64,000 bases of DNA from Nissolia schottii. Its lineage: Eukaryota > Streptophyta > Magnoliopsida > Fabales > Fabaceae. Below, piece by piece: positions 25,267-37,084 of this stretch. The stretch spans positions 474,831 to 538,830 of the forward strand of contig QANU01018855.1 in the NCBI GenBank assembly GCA_003254905.1. The letters are read 5' to 3'. A program made the position numbers and the translations under genes. Each line of letters opens with the position of its first letter. Position 1 is the stretch's first letter. The notes below the pieces were generated by a model that saw nothing but the letters and a program-made list of their open reading frames with translations, made no database searches and was not told the origin of the DNA.

Positions 25267-27960
25267 TTAAGCTCGAACTCCCTTAATGCTAACCATGCGA
25301 TTAGAGATATCCCGGGATCCCCTCAATGTTGAACCACCTCGAGCAGACCTCCCTGAACCTCCATATCGGGCGTCTACGCACAGCGCACTCTGATGACCAG
25401 CACCAGTTCCTCGTCCCATTCGGTTCCTTAAATAGCCACCCCCAGATGACCTTCCCCCACCGGTACCATATCCACCGCCGCGACCAGCGCCACTGCCTTG
25501 ACTCGGCTGAGAAAAGGACAGCTCTTGCCACCTACCACCTGAAGTAGCATTTCCACCAGCAGCAGCAGCGGCAGCCAAGCCACTGCTGCCTATCTTTGCC
25601 TCTGCTGCTCTTCCATTACTCTCTGAGGATAGATAATTTATCTGTCAAATGGAATGCCAAAGCCTGCAACCTCGAGTGCTCAACATCCTGAAAAATAACG
25701 CACCCAGTTGGCTGGTCCAAGGTCGCGTGAAGCTCCTCGTTGATCATCATCCTACAAACGACGCTATGAGTTCGAGCGGCGGAAAGGTCAAACATTTTTG
25801 TGAGCAGGTCAAGGCTCAAGGAATCATAAGATGAGGAGTAGGTAAAGAGGTAGGTCCTCAGCGCCTCCTCCTTGAGCATTTCGAGCACGTTCTCGCGGTT
25901 TCTGACGAATTTCCATATTTCAAGAGAGGCAATGATATCATAAGCCTTGTGGAAGTCTCCCTTGCTGAGAGCCCTCGTGGCCGCCATGACATGGTCTCTC
26001 ACATTCTCCGGGGGACCGGTGAATGTCTGTTTCTCGCTAATATCAAGCAAGCGGCGGAAGTTCTTGCTGATGACCCTCCGCTTTGCGTCGTGGACGTTGG
26101 CTGCAATGTTAGGGGCTTGAAGCAGCATACAACATATAAGATGCACTGCCTCCAGGAGCTCCAGGTTTATGTGCATGTGATATGGCATTTGACGCCTCCT
26201 TTCCAATCTTTCCTGTACAAGGATTGCAATGCATATATTATATGCACTCAAGTATCTTCCAGCTCTCGACCAAGCAAATGCACTTGAAGTAACCATTACA
26301 AAAAAAAGAAAGGGGGTTGTGGGGGAATCAGTACCTGTTGTGGGGTCTTATCATGATAACGACTTTGTGGCACGCCTTCTGCAAGTAACTTACTCCCTCA
26401 CCCTTCCAGCAGAATAAAGTTCAGAGAGACATCCATGCGACTCAGAAATTAGCCCAACCCGGAAAGAACAGAGGCCCAGCTGCGCCATAGCCCTATTGAT
26501 ATCTGCGTCGAAATGTCCATATTCTGAACAACATCTTGCAAATGGCTCATAAGCAGCAGATCGCGGGCCACTGAGAACTCATCGCAGAGAGCATGGTGAT
26601 ATATATCACAAAGCATTGCACGCGCTTTAGTGCGCTCATCTCCATATTTGTATATGAGGGAGACCGATGAATCCATCTGGGCCCTGCTGCTATCAGGGAA
26701 GGTTGGTTTCCGCGGCACCAGCTGAGGAGTCGCAACAAATGCAGCAGGTGTCCTAGTTTTCTCAAATTCCTTAGACTCCTCCTCCTCGGTCAGCTCTGCC
26801 AATTTCCTCATGGCATCATAAACCTCTTGTGGTTTGTAGTATATGAGCTCCACCCGCCTCAAGGCCACCTTAGAAGCCGCTTTGAAATGTCCGACCCTTT
26901 CAAGATACTCCTGGACATTCTGAGCAAGGACCAGAAACGCGGGCTCATCCCTCAGTCTCTCCACATACTCCCGCTCAGGCCTGGATTGACATCAAACTGA
27001 GCGGAAACCAGGCTGAAAAGAATATCCAGTTTCTGTGCAGGTGTTTTAGCAACTTTTGTTAAGAAGGTAAGCTGCTCGACCTGTTCAAACCTCCCGGTTC
27101 CCTTCTTACCCCTAGCCGCCACCACCTCCTTGAACTTGTTGTTAACTGTGTCCCAAGTGATCTCGCTGGAGTCTTTCATAAACTGCTCATCCCAAAGTCT
27201 GTCCTTCCTGCTAAGCTTTTGGTCCCAGGGTGTTTCGCTGGGATCATCACAGCGAGAACCTTCAGAATCGGACGCCACTTCTTTTCTCTTTAGCTGCTCC
27301 GGCTCAATAATCTCATCATCGGTGTCGTACTCCTCCTCCTCGGTCCCGGGATTCTCGCTGCACTTATTAATCAAATCCTCGTATTGCTTGTTGTTCTTCT
27401 TCAGTTTCTGCTTCATTGAGTTCAAGGCTTTAGCGTTGCTGCTGCTCATTTTCTTCTTCGCATCCTTGTTTGCCAGAGCCTGAGCTAACAAGTCTTCCAG
27501 CATCACAAGCGCTTTTACATAGAGATCGGGCACCTTCTCGGAATCAACCGCACGCATGACCTTGTCGAGCTGCTTGTTGATCTTGTCAAAGCTCTCTTGC
27601 AAGCTCACCCAGTCATTTATCTTCATGGCATTCTTCATCTGATCAACCGTGGAAGACATCTCCTCGAAACGCTTGTCTTTAGCTGACCATCACAACACGC
27701 TTTTGGCCATCAGAGTCATCACTCTCGCTGTCAGTATCGACCTTGTATCTGTTTTTAGCCTCTTCCCTGTCAGGTTCAACTTGAGTAGGCTCAATCTCCT
27801 CATCAATGTCACTCTCCTCCTCCGTGTCACTACCCTGACATTAATAACAATATTAAAAAAAAAAAAAATCAGTACAAGACAACAATATTTTCTTTGATGC
27901 CCACATTAATTTGGCATTAAAACATATGTTCAAGACCTGTGTCCAAAATCTTGAAGCCAT
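25267..27960 (-). pseudogene. eIF3c: eIF3 subunit C pseudogene
   Basis: Homology runs from the MASRFW start (27958-27960) to the Gly/Arg-rich tail and stop at 25267, in the correct order for plant eIF3c (about 900 residues in the family). Exon 1 is 27937-27960 and exon 2 starts at 27834; a second intron with GT...AG ends precedes the ERLERRRQ block, so this copy came by DNA duplication, not retroposition. Lesions: one extra base near 27690; loss of about 85 codons at 26990 (family sequence between PGLSG and REYVERL) with a frame change; about 4 bases lost near 26498; a 4-base insertion creating TAA near 26391; about 2 bases lost near 25625. The PCI-region blocks are otherwise well kept and no extra nonsense codons were noticed, suggesting recent decay. 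Fragments of 235, 171, 226 and 103 residues remain open. A 5'UTR exon ending at a GT donor near 28501 is likely. Confidence 0.85.
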
Positions 27961-28501
27961 CTTTTGTCGAGAGTTCAAAGCGGAAGATCAATTAAATGAA
28001 GAATCTGCAATGAAACCAGGGGTAAATATAAAAGAAAACCTGCCACTACACAAGATTTAAACATTAACAGTATGAATTCAAATTACAGACTAGAGACAAT
28101 GAACTAATGCTTACATAACGACTTCATGTAAACGACAATTTTCACAGAGTTGTGCTCTAAATCCTAAACCTGAATGCACAACCCCCCAAAACTAAAATCT
28201 ATATGACGCTAGACATGATTAATCTGAAAAATACAAAACCAAAGCCTCACAAATTTCACGAGCACAAATCTGAAAAAACTCGTATGATTGAACAGAACAG
28301 ATCAACAAAACAAAGTGGCAGCACCTGTGGCCAAATCCAACATTCAGAAAAAATACACGGTAGAACCAACGTAATATAATTATGACATTCCATTAAGGGG
28401 GAAAAAAAGAGAGTAGAATAATTAATGAGAATTACAAGCTTTCTGTCATATGATACAATAAACTAAGATCTAAGAAGTGGAGACAATAGAGGTACGTTAC
28501 C

Positions 28502-28590
28502 GAGGCGCGAAAAGGGTTCGTTGATTCCTTAGTGTGATGTGGTGTGTTTTATTTGGTGGGTGAGAGTGTGTATATATATATATAACAGAA
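28502..28590 (-). promoter_or_regulatory. Putative 5'UTR exon and TATA region of the eIF3c copy
   Basis: On the minus strand a TATATATATATA run (about 28570-28583) is followed by a pyrimidine/CA-rich leader and a CTCG|GTAACG donor at about 28501. The likely leader intron ends just before the ATG at 27960. This is the usual layout for a plant translation-factor gene; transcription is not shown. Confidence 0.5.
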
Positions 28591-30456
28591 AGTGTGATGT
28601 GATTTTCTTTATTCGAAAGTGTGATGTGCTGGTAGTGAGGGTGTGACGAAGGGAAATTTTTTGGTCAGATATGAGGTTTTTTTAATAAATTAGGTTCGGA
28701 TAAAAACTATTTTTGAAAAAAAAAAAAAACCTTGCTTATCAAGTTTACTTGCTCATTAAGTTACCAAATTTACTTGCTCACAAATAAATAAATAAACTAG
28801 ATATGTAAGTTACCAAATTTAAAGTCTAAATCATCAAAGTTGCTTATCAAGTTGAGCATCAAAAAAGAAAAAACTGGCTGATCAAGTTTTCCGGAGTTTG
28901 TCAAATTCAAGGTGAATCTTACGTGTGATTTTTACAATAATTACATGTTTATAATTTAAAATCACGTCTTCACCAAAAAATTAATTTTAAATCACATTTA
29001 AATACTAGATATGTTATTATTTACAAGAGTGACTTCTTGTATTGTGAGTGAGGTCGGAAAGAGAGCGCGACAATTAGGCAGTGTTTAGTAAGCTCCTTTG
29101 GAGATAATGGGAGAGAGAAACATGTATAGAGAAGAAGATGAAAACATAACTTGATTTTATGATAATTTTTTAACTAATTTGTATACATCTAAAGAAAAAA
29201 AATATAGAAAAGATGTCTTAAACACAAAGGACGAGGTTGTGCCGTACCTAAAAAATGGAGGGACGCAAGAGACGCTCTCTCATGTCCATGCGTTTTTGTA
29301 TTTTGTCCCAAGACACTTACCAAATGGTGCCTTAATGAGTCCCGCTTTATTTTGCTTCTATATGTGAAAATGTCTGTTCAATTGTACAAGAGACTCTATT
29401 TTATAGTGTTGGGGACTAATTTTTTCGAAAATCAAATTGTGGGGAACTTATTTATTCGTATTTTTCCTTTGTGTAGAATCAACTAGTCTAATCATCAAAT
29501 TGTGTGAGATTTGATTTAGAGATTCACTCTAAAAAAAAATTGTTAAAATTTGATTGTTAAAATAATGCAAGATCATCATATAAATTACATCTCGTACAAC
29601 TCAAACAAATACAGATGGTAACAAAAACAGAAATGTTTAATAAAAATAAATTATATTATTCCATTATTCCAAGTCTTATATGAAAATAAGAAAATATACA
29701 AAAGCTAAAAACTATTCTTTGTGATTATAATACCAAAATCTTGGAATTGAATCTCCTAATATCCCTATGAATTTAATGATAAAATCTCTCACTTTAACCC
29801 TTTACTTTAGAAGATCCTTGCCACAAAATCTTCAGTCAACTAAGTGGTCTTTATCTTGGTGGTTACATGCCTCTTAAATATCCTGTTTACTTTTTTTTTC
29901 ATTTTTTTCCTTCTTTTTCTTGTTGTATGTAATGCAACCATACTGTTATCTTATTTATATTGTTAGTATTGGTGAGAATTCTCTAGTGTAGTACAAGTGA
30001 ATTCTACCACGTCAGTGTACCACACTCGAGTACTGAAAGCGAAAAAGTACTACGAATAATTTGCTTGAGGACCATGTAATCAATAAATGCACTTGAGCAT
30101 GGGTTCATGTGATAATTTGTGAAATACAATTCGTAATGATCAATCAGCATTATATGCTATATATTTGTGATGACGATGATTTCAATTTTCAACTGAATAA
30201 TTTATGCCGTTGTTTGGTATCTAAGCTCATCAATGATTATTGACTTTGTCATCCATATTACACATTAGTAAATAATTTCTTCCAAGTCATTCCATCAAGT
30301 TATTCTTGTTAAGATTCTGGAATTCACCAAATATTTTGGTGGCAAAAGACCACAGCATTAGCAAGATAAATAGTAGCTATGTTAATCAAACATGAAGAAA
30401 TTTGCAGATTTGCTACAACAAAGTTTCACATTCCTCGTTGATCTGCACTTAGATTT
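28591..30456. other. Intergenic region upstream of eIF3c copy and downstream of NRPB8
   Basis: AT-rich DNA with repeated CTTGCTCA/TTACCAAATTT motifs near 28735-28870 and a Tourist-like MITE (separate entry). No coding region is supported. Confidence 0.6.
29077..29331. mobile_element. Tourist-like (PIF/Harbinger) MITE, TSD TTA
   Basis: A 255-base element with ends GGCAGTGTTTAGTAAG and the inverse of GGCACCATTTGGTAAG, flanked on both sides by TTA (29074-29076 and 29332-29334). Internal motifs (ACTAATTTNTATAC, ACGCAAGAGACGC) are shared with the element at 44085. Confidence 0.75.
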
Positions 30457-33400
30457 TCAGACTTTCCTCATCAGAAGATACAACCTCTGATCAAGCTCAA
30501 ACTTGTTGAAATGAGAGGGGTCTCCCTTCAGCATCATCAGAAGACCACCGAATGAAATATTTATCTCCCTGCAATTCAAAGCCAATAAATCATATTTAGG
30601 GTACAAAATAAACTATAAAATATACTCTACAACATTAAACTATAATCTAATTAGACGATGTTCATCTCTAATTGGCACTATAGAACTACATAATCTCAAC
30701 ACTTCTAGTTGCTTCATGCATTCAAGCTCATGATCAATGCCAAATAAACTCACATCTAAAGGCAGAAGAGTCAGTATTTCTCAGTAACTACTAGTCTCTA
30801 TATGGCTACTCTAGCAATACATGCACATATACAGAAGCTATATTAAGTACACGTACGCTTTGTCACGTGCTGAACCACCCTCTGATATCTTATACAGCTT
30901 CCCATACATGACATAATCAAAATTGTCAGCCAGTGATTGCCGATTGCCCTGGAAAAAAATATGTATAGAAAAAACTCTCTAAAGAAAATAAAGGATTACT
31001 TATTTGACAAGTAACAGAAACAGAAAATAAAAAATAAAAAAAATACAAAGATAGCAGCCAATAAAAGATAAACAGACAAAAGACAAAGGAGAAAATTGTT
31101 AAAAATTGGGTTACTATATCAGTGATCAGATAAACTTTGTGCACACTACTATTGCATCTGGGCTGTAGCCATGTTATTTTATATTTTACTTGTTTTCTTT
31201 TATACCAAGGGGGTTGAGAGGTTGTAAAAGGGGGTTGCTCAGCCGTTTTAAAAAATAAATAAAGCTTTTCCTCTGTTTTCCCCTGATTATTAACCAGGAG
31301 AATAGACTTCTTTGGATTGGTTCATATCTATTTTGCTCATCATTTTCTCCTATATTTATTTAGTACATCACCTTAATCCTAGGGCTGTTGTCGCACATCA
31401 AAAATGTCATAAGCCAGTAGCACTAGATCAGCCTGATGTTACATGACAGGCTTTACATGACATGGGCAAATAAAATCTTAGCTCCTTCGATACCTGATGT
31501 TAAGTGCTTTGCAATAGTTGCCGTGCCTAAATATTTAGGCATAAAAAAATGCTTCATCATGGTAAAAAAACACAACTATGTTCAAGAAAATCCAACAAAT
31601 GACAGGTTTGAACTCAATAGACGAGGTTTGGCAAATTGGCTATAGAGTATCCAACTGACTTTTGCCAGTAATTTTGCAAACCAACTATAGGCTGCACTCG
31701 GAAATCTGGAAATCTGAGACACCTAAGGATAACAGTCATTGCACATAGTGAACAAGACATTTTTTTTTTAATTGATATTGGTTGTTGACCCTTATTTCTT
31801 TAAGACTGGAAAATATCAATGCAGTCATTTAGAAAAGTTTACTACAAAAACAACAACGAAGCTTTTTCCCACTAAGTGATGATTTAACTACAAAAACAAA
31901 GAATAAAAAAAATGGGCAGAGGTCAGGTTGCTTCATATTTCTGCTAAAAATATGTAAGAAGTAAAGTATGTATTAAACAACCTCGAAACCTTGCTTCCTG
32001 TTACATTACATTAAGCTGCAGTGTCAGCTGATCATCAAGATCCATGCATTAAAAGTCACTTTACTACAGACTTTGTACATAACTACCAGTTCATATATCA
32101 AATGTAATACATCTTCCCAGAAATATCTTGGGTGGAAAACAGACCACTCTTGCTGTATTTATAAGCAAATTCACCGTTAACCGTATTTATGGTGTAAATT
32201 CCAAGATCATAAAGAACAAAAGCTCTCAACCATAGAAGAGACAAATCTTAATAACAGCAGTAAAATAAACAAAGATTGTCATACACCTGAGGCGTTCAAT
32301 AGAATATACTCCAACCATTAAATGTACATGAAATGAAAATACACATTGCAGAAAGGAATACTTGAACCACGGTTCACTTGATAATCACAACGATCTGATA
32401 GGGAAAATTAGGGGGAGAGAGATAAGAGATAAAGGAAAAGGTTAAACATTTTTCGTCATTGCTTCATTCATTAAAGAACTTACATTTATAATAGGACCTT
32501 CTAGAACTCTCTTCTCCTCACACGTCACTCATCTATTCGCTCTATAGAATATTCTCAAAATATCCTTTTCTAATATCGACGCATGTCATCAAATATCTAC
32601 TCTAGAATATTCCTACCCATACTTCTTCCTATCACAATCCTTTATTGCAAAAGAAAGGTTCCTTATAAAAGATAAGAGACAAGAATAGTTTACCGGAAGA
32701 TAATAGCCAGAGTCTGGTGTTCCATCCGGATTAAGCGTCGGAACAAGCAAAAGGGAGAACTTGTGACCCACCTTCAGCGGATACAACTCGGAATTGATGT
32801 CTAGGTGCATAAACATATCAAACCTTTCACTCCTCGCTTCAATGCGTGTAACTTCATCGGCAAATCAAGTCGAATTGTTAAGAGATACAAATACAGAGAA
32901 CAAGTTTAATAATCATGTCTCTAATAAGAGCAAATAATCCCGGTCATCACATTAATCACAAAACCAACCAGCACTAAAAAAGGACAAGTAACAAAATAAT
33001 AATGAAATGCAAATAAAATCAGCTAGGTTCATAAGAGTAAGGGTGCATTTGTTTCAGCTTAAAAAATGATTAAAAAGTTCATTTTTGTTATAGAGTTGAA
33101 AAAGCTGAAAACAGGTTTTTTCCAGAAGCTATTTCATTTAGTTTCTTCTTAAAAGTTGAAAACAGATTTTTTTGGAATTTATATTATTTTTTAAAAATTA
33201 TCTAAATATATGAAAACTGATTATTTTAGTAAAAAATATAATTTTTTAATCAAATAAACTGAAACGAATGCATCCTACAAAAGAGAAAAAAAATGAGAAT
33301 CCATCCATTTTACACCGAGACAACAATTCCAGAAAATAACACAATAAATGAAATCACTTCCAAAATGCAATGCAATATAGGGCAAGGTTGCTTGAGTCTT

Positions 33401-33891
33401 TAAAAGAAACCAAAGATACATTTTTAATCAAAAAAATTATTTTAAGATTTTCTTTTTCCTTCATAAATTAAGAAAAGCACCTCATAAAAAACGAAATCAA
33501 ATAAGCAATATTACAAAACTATTGTTTTTTAAAACTTAATCGTATAAACATCAGTAACGGGTAAACCCTAGAACTACACAGCATCATCGGTTTAACAGAG
33601 AGGTGCCATCAGTTTCGTATCTTCGTCTAAAGTTAAAATTCTTTAACTCTTCACTATGATAACAACAATAATAATGGTCACAACAATGACAATAATAGAA
33701 AAATAAAGCATACCAAGTTAAACTAAACCAATATATAGATATACATACACAGATAATTAAAGAGCATGCGCATGCAAAAAGAATAATAATAGTAATAATA
33801 GATAAAAGATAATACCTTTGTCAAATAATTTTTTGTCATCAGGGTTTAATCTTTCGACTCTGAAGATATCTTCGAAGAGAACCTCCACCAT
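30457..33891 (-). CDS. NRPB8: DNA-directed RNA polymerases I, II and III subunit RPABC3 (RPB8)
   Basis: Complete gene of four exons on the minus strand: 33816-33891, 32694-32851, 30857-30948 and 30457-30568. The phases join exactly to 438 nt, 145 residues plus TGA, matching the family length. The product starts [18 protein letters not shown] and ends with a [10 protein letters not shown]-type tail, as in plant RPB8, the OB-fold subunit shared by all three nuclear RNA polymerases. All introns are GT-AG. The first intron holds a Tourist-like MITE and the second a solo LTR. No lesions were seen. Confidence 0.95.
32396..32634 (-). mobile_element. Solo LTR-like element in NRPB8 intron 2
   Basis: A 239-base block begins TGATAGG and ends CCTATCA, so it has TG...CA ends on either strand. 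Its flanks are CGATC (32391-32395) and CAATC (32635-32639), a 4/5 match to a 5-base target duplication. On the minus strand a TATAAATG box lies inside, consistent with a small copia-type LTR. No internal retrotransposon sequence adjoins it. Confidence 0.55.
33041..33275. mobile_element. Tourist-like MITE in NRPB8 intron 1
   Basis: Ends GGGTGCATTTGTTTCAG and the inverse of GGATGCATTCGTTTCAG bound 235 AT-rich bases. The flanks TAA (left) and TAC (right) fit a decayed three-base duplication. Confidence 0.6.
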
Positions 33892-33979
33892 CGTAGCGCA
33901 GTAGCAGTAGCAGCAGCAGCACAAAATGAATTGAATAACTCAGTCGCAGAGGTCGTGGATTTTGATTTTAATTTTAATT

Positions 33980-34024
33980 AATTGGGCCAACGGATGCTAG
34001 TTTGCTTTTGGGCCTATATAAAAT
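33980..34024 (-). promoter_or_regulatory. NRPB8 core promoter with site II-type GGCCCA motifs
   Basis: On the minus strand TTTTATATAGGCCCA (about 34009-34023) and TTGGCCCAATT (about 33981-33991) lie 90-130 bases upstream of the ATG. TATA plus TGGGCC/GGCCCA (site II) elements are established features of plant housekeeping and ribosome-related promoters. The start site is inferred. Confidence 0.5.
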
Positions 34025-34212
34025 GGATAAATTGGCTAGCCCGTTCAGCTACCGGATTGGCCCGTTTAACCCATGGATTAATGGGTAACGTTAAAATTGA
34101 GTTATTTTTCGTTGGCCCAACTATAGGACTGTCAAACTAGACCAAAGCCTATCAAACTAACCCATTTACCCGATATTAATAAACATGTTTGATAGACTTT
34201 GTTCAATTTAAC

Positions 34213-35030
34213 AGCCCTTTGATTGGGTGAAATTGAGAAAATTTTAAAATTTTGAAATTAAATTAATATAGGTACAATCTTATAAAAGCAACAATAGAAA
34301 GGTAACTCCAAAGTAATTGGGGCGCAGGATATAGTGGTGTAGCTGGGAATTTTCTAGCATAGCTATTGGTGGTGAGATATGGATTGAAACTGACTTGGGA
34401 TCATGGTTATAGAAGAGTTCTATGTAAGAGTGACATACTTGATGTTGTTAACCTTGTTAATGCGATGAATGTTGATTTTCATGTCTTTCAAACTTTGCTT
34501 TTGGATATTTGAGATTGGTTTTGTCGTGATTGATTGATTGCTTATGATTGGGTAAATTTGAGAAATATTTTTAACTTTTGAAATTAAATTAATATGGTAT
34601 TAGAAGGGTAACTCCAAAACAATTAGGGTGCAAGATATAATAGTGTAGCTAAGAATTTCTTAGCATAACTATTGGTGGTAAGATATGGACTGAAGCTGAC
34701 TTGGGATCATGATTATGGAAGAGTTCTATGTGAGAGTGAGCCACTTGATGTTGTTAACATGGTTAATGTGGGGAATGTTGATTTTCATGTCTTTCAAGCA
34801 TAGCTTTTAGATATTCGAAATTGGCTTTGTTGATTGGTTGATTGGAGCGTGGAGGCCAAGCATGTTCTTTAGGAAGCTAACTCATGTGCTAACTGGCTTA
34901 TCAAACAGGGTTCTTTGGGATGTAATTTATTTTTTGCATTCGGTGATCATCCTTTAGGGATTTTTGATAAACTTTTTTCTTGAGATCTTAGTCTTTATTG
35001 TTTTTCTGCCTTACAAAAAGGGGGGGAGTG
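34213..35030 (+). mobile_element. LINE RNase H-domain fragment with internal tandem duplication
   Basis: Two direct copies (about 34213-34540 and 34545-34850) each encode a degenerate RNase H (RVT_3-type) block, recognisable as YGLKLTWDHGYRRVLC...SD and D-V-V-N. The second copy continues into an ANSCANWLIKQG...FGD tail ending near 34983, typical of the 3' end of plant L1-like ORF2 proteins. Stops and frameshifts interrupt both copies. Confidence 0.65.
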
Positions 35031-35039
35031 ATTAGAGCA

Positions 35040-35990
35040 CCTTCTGTTATAGTTGATTGCCTCTATAACTCCTACATTGCTTAGGAGTGCAAAAGCAGGT
35101 TGGAGGCTTAGACTATAAATAAGGTGTTAAGTTCTCATTTCAATTTGCACAAGTCAAAAACATTTTAAGTTTGTATCTGACTTTTTTTTTTCTACTCTAA
35201 TATTAGAGTGTTGTGAGGTTTAGGTTAGATATTAGTTGTAGAGAGCGTGGGTGTATTGGGGTTGAGGGGTGGTTTAGAGAGAAGTCTATGTGTTTTCATA
35301 ATTTTTACATGGTATTTTTTTGGGTTGTCTTTAGACAACGATCGTGATTTTTTTCTCTGATTTTAAAGTTTTCATGTCAATTTTGGTGTTGTGTTATTAT
35401 TCTATTTTTTTTCTCTTTTATTCTAAGACAACGATTTGAGTGAAAAATGGTGTTTTCCCAACACCTTCCACCCCTTAATTTCACCTTGAAGTCCAAACCT
35501 ACCCTATTCAGTTTCTTCATGCAAAAATTCTTAGAAGAATTAAGTGAACAACATTTCACGGTCTTGGTTCCTTGTATATCGGACACATAGCATAGAGGAA
35601 CGAGACTCACCCACTAGAGCAAACATAAGGACCACTACAGGGTAGGAAAGGGGAATGTGTCCCGCCTGAATGGACCAGTCCCTCTTCAGTTGTGACCACT
35701 AGTATAGTGACACTTGGCATTGGCATGATATAATAGAATTAAAAAAATAAAAGACATGTAAAATCATAGCGAAAACCAACCTTGGTCCCTTCCCTTAGAC
35801 TTTAATGTTACTCTTAGCCCATATTACCTTTTATAATGCAATGGTGATATGGTTGTTAATGTGACAATAGTGAAACTATAAGTAGAGTCCAAAGAAAGAT
35901 TCTTGTTGGACACTCCAAGATTAAGAAAAATAGTTTACTATGCTCCATTTATTATTTATCATCTTAGTTTTATGGGATTATCATGATCTA
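35040..35990. other. Intergenic DNA, no gene recognised
   Basis: AT-rich sequence between the LINE fragment and the hAT-like element. The frame at 35377-35610 (minus) has no recognisable domain or context. Confidence 0.5.
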
Positions 35991-35997
35991 TTATTGT

Positions 35998-36876
35998 TAG
36001 AATGATAATGGGTAGGGTTGGATAGGATTTTAGCTCAACCCTAACCCTACCCAAAACCTATTGAATAAAAAAACCCATACTTTACATGTAGGTTTTACAA
36101 ATAAAATTCTAACTCTACTTATAGAAAAATATCTAAACCCTCACCTTACTCTACTCACTACTTTTTAAAAAATAATTTTATGTTTACATAATATAAGTGA
36201 CAGCTACAAAAAATATTTATTTTAGTGCATAAGAAAAACATAATTTAAAATAACAACAACACAATTCAATAACATTTAAACCATATATAGCCACGTTACC
36301 TCAATAAAATCAAGACATATTAAAGTGAAAATATGCAAACTTATTTACACGAATCAAACCGGTAAAAGTAGTTTCCACATTTTATTCACATTTATTTTAT
36401 AAAAAAAAATAAAACAACTAAATGTAGACATTAATCGTCAATAAATAGTTTCACATAAAGAAAACTCTTACTTCACATGTTATGTACAAAGAAAATTTGG
36501 ATATCATTGCAAAAAAAATGAACTCAAAAATAAAAAAGTAAAGTTTAAACCTTATAGAATGAGATGATGTGTGAAAATATAAGTATGATCCAAAGAAAAT
36601 TATGAAAAAGAACAAAGAAAATTTGAATATAGTGGTAGAATAAAAAAACTACGATAAAAAATAAAACATAACATATAAGACGCGAGTAGAGCCAAGATTG
36701 ATACATTAAAACCCTAACCCTAACTCGTGCGGATAATTTTGAGTAATTGCTCATGCGAGTAATTTTGAGTAATTATTCATGCGGATAATTATTCATTAAA
36801 AAACATGTTTTTACTCTATTCTATTAAGTTTGGTTAAGACGAGTAAGCGCTAGAAGGGTACAAATTATCATCCCTA
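35998..36876. mobile_element. hAT-like non-autonomous element
   Basis: Ends TAGAATGATAATGGGTA and the inverse of TAGGGATGATAATTTGTA bound 879 bases. Flanking octamers ATTATTGT (35990-35997) and ACTATCGT (36877-36884) match 6/8, as for a decayed 8-base duplication. Inside are CCCTAACCCTAAC motifs near 36050 and 36712 and a roughly 26-base tandem repeat of GCGGATAATTTTGAGTAATT at about 36728-36795. No transposase is encoded. Confidence 0.6.
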
Positions 36877-37084
36877 ACTATCGTAATTATAATATTTAAT
36901 ATAATTGATGAAGGGTAAAAAAGTTGAAATTTTTTTGTAATGTGCATAAAAGTTGAATGATTCATAACAAAATATTTTTCTTACTCTCGCAACATCTAAA
37001 ATTTTATATTATGCGTGTCCTTTACCTTCAAAAGTCCCTTCCATTCTATCTAATATAAGAGTTGCAAGAATAGCATAGGAAAAA

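Noticed and set aside
25616-26296. A separate 226-residue gene on the minus strand
   Set aside because: It is the middle-to-C-terminal part of the eIF3c pseudogene; its first residues are translated intron sequence.
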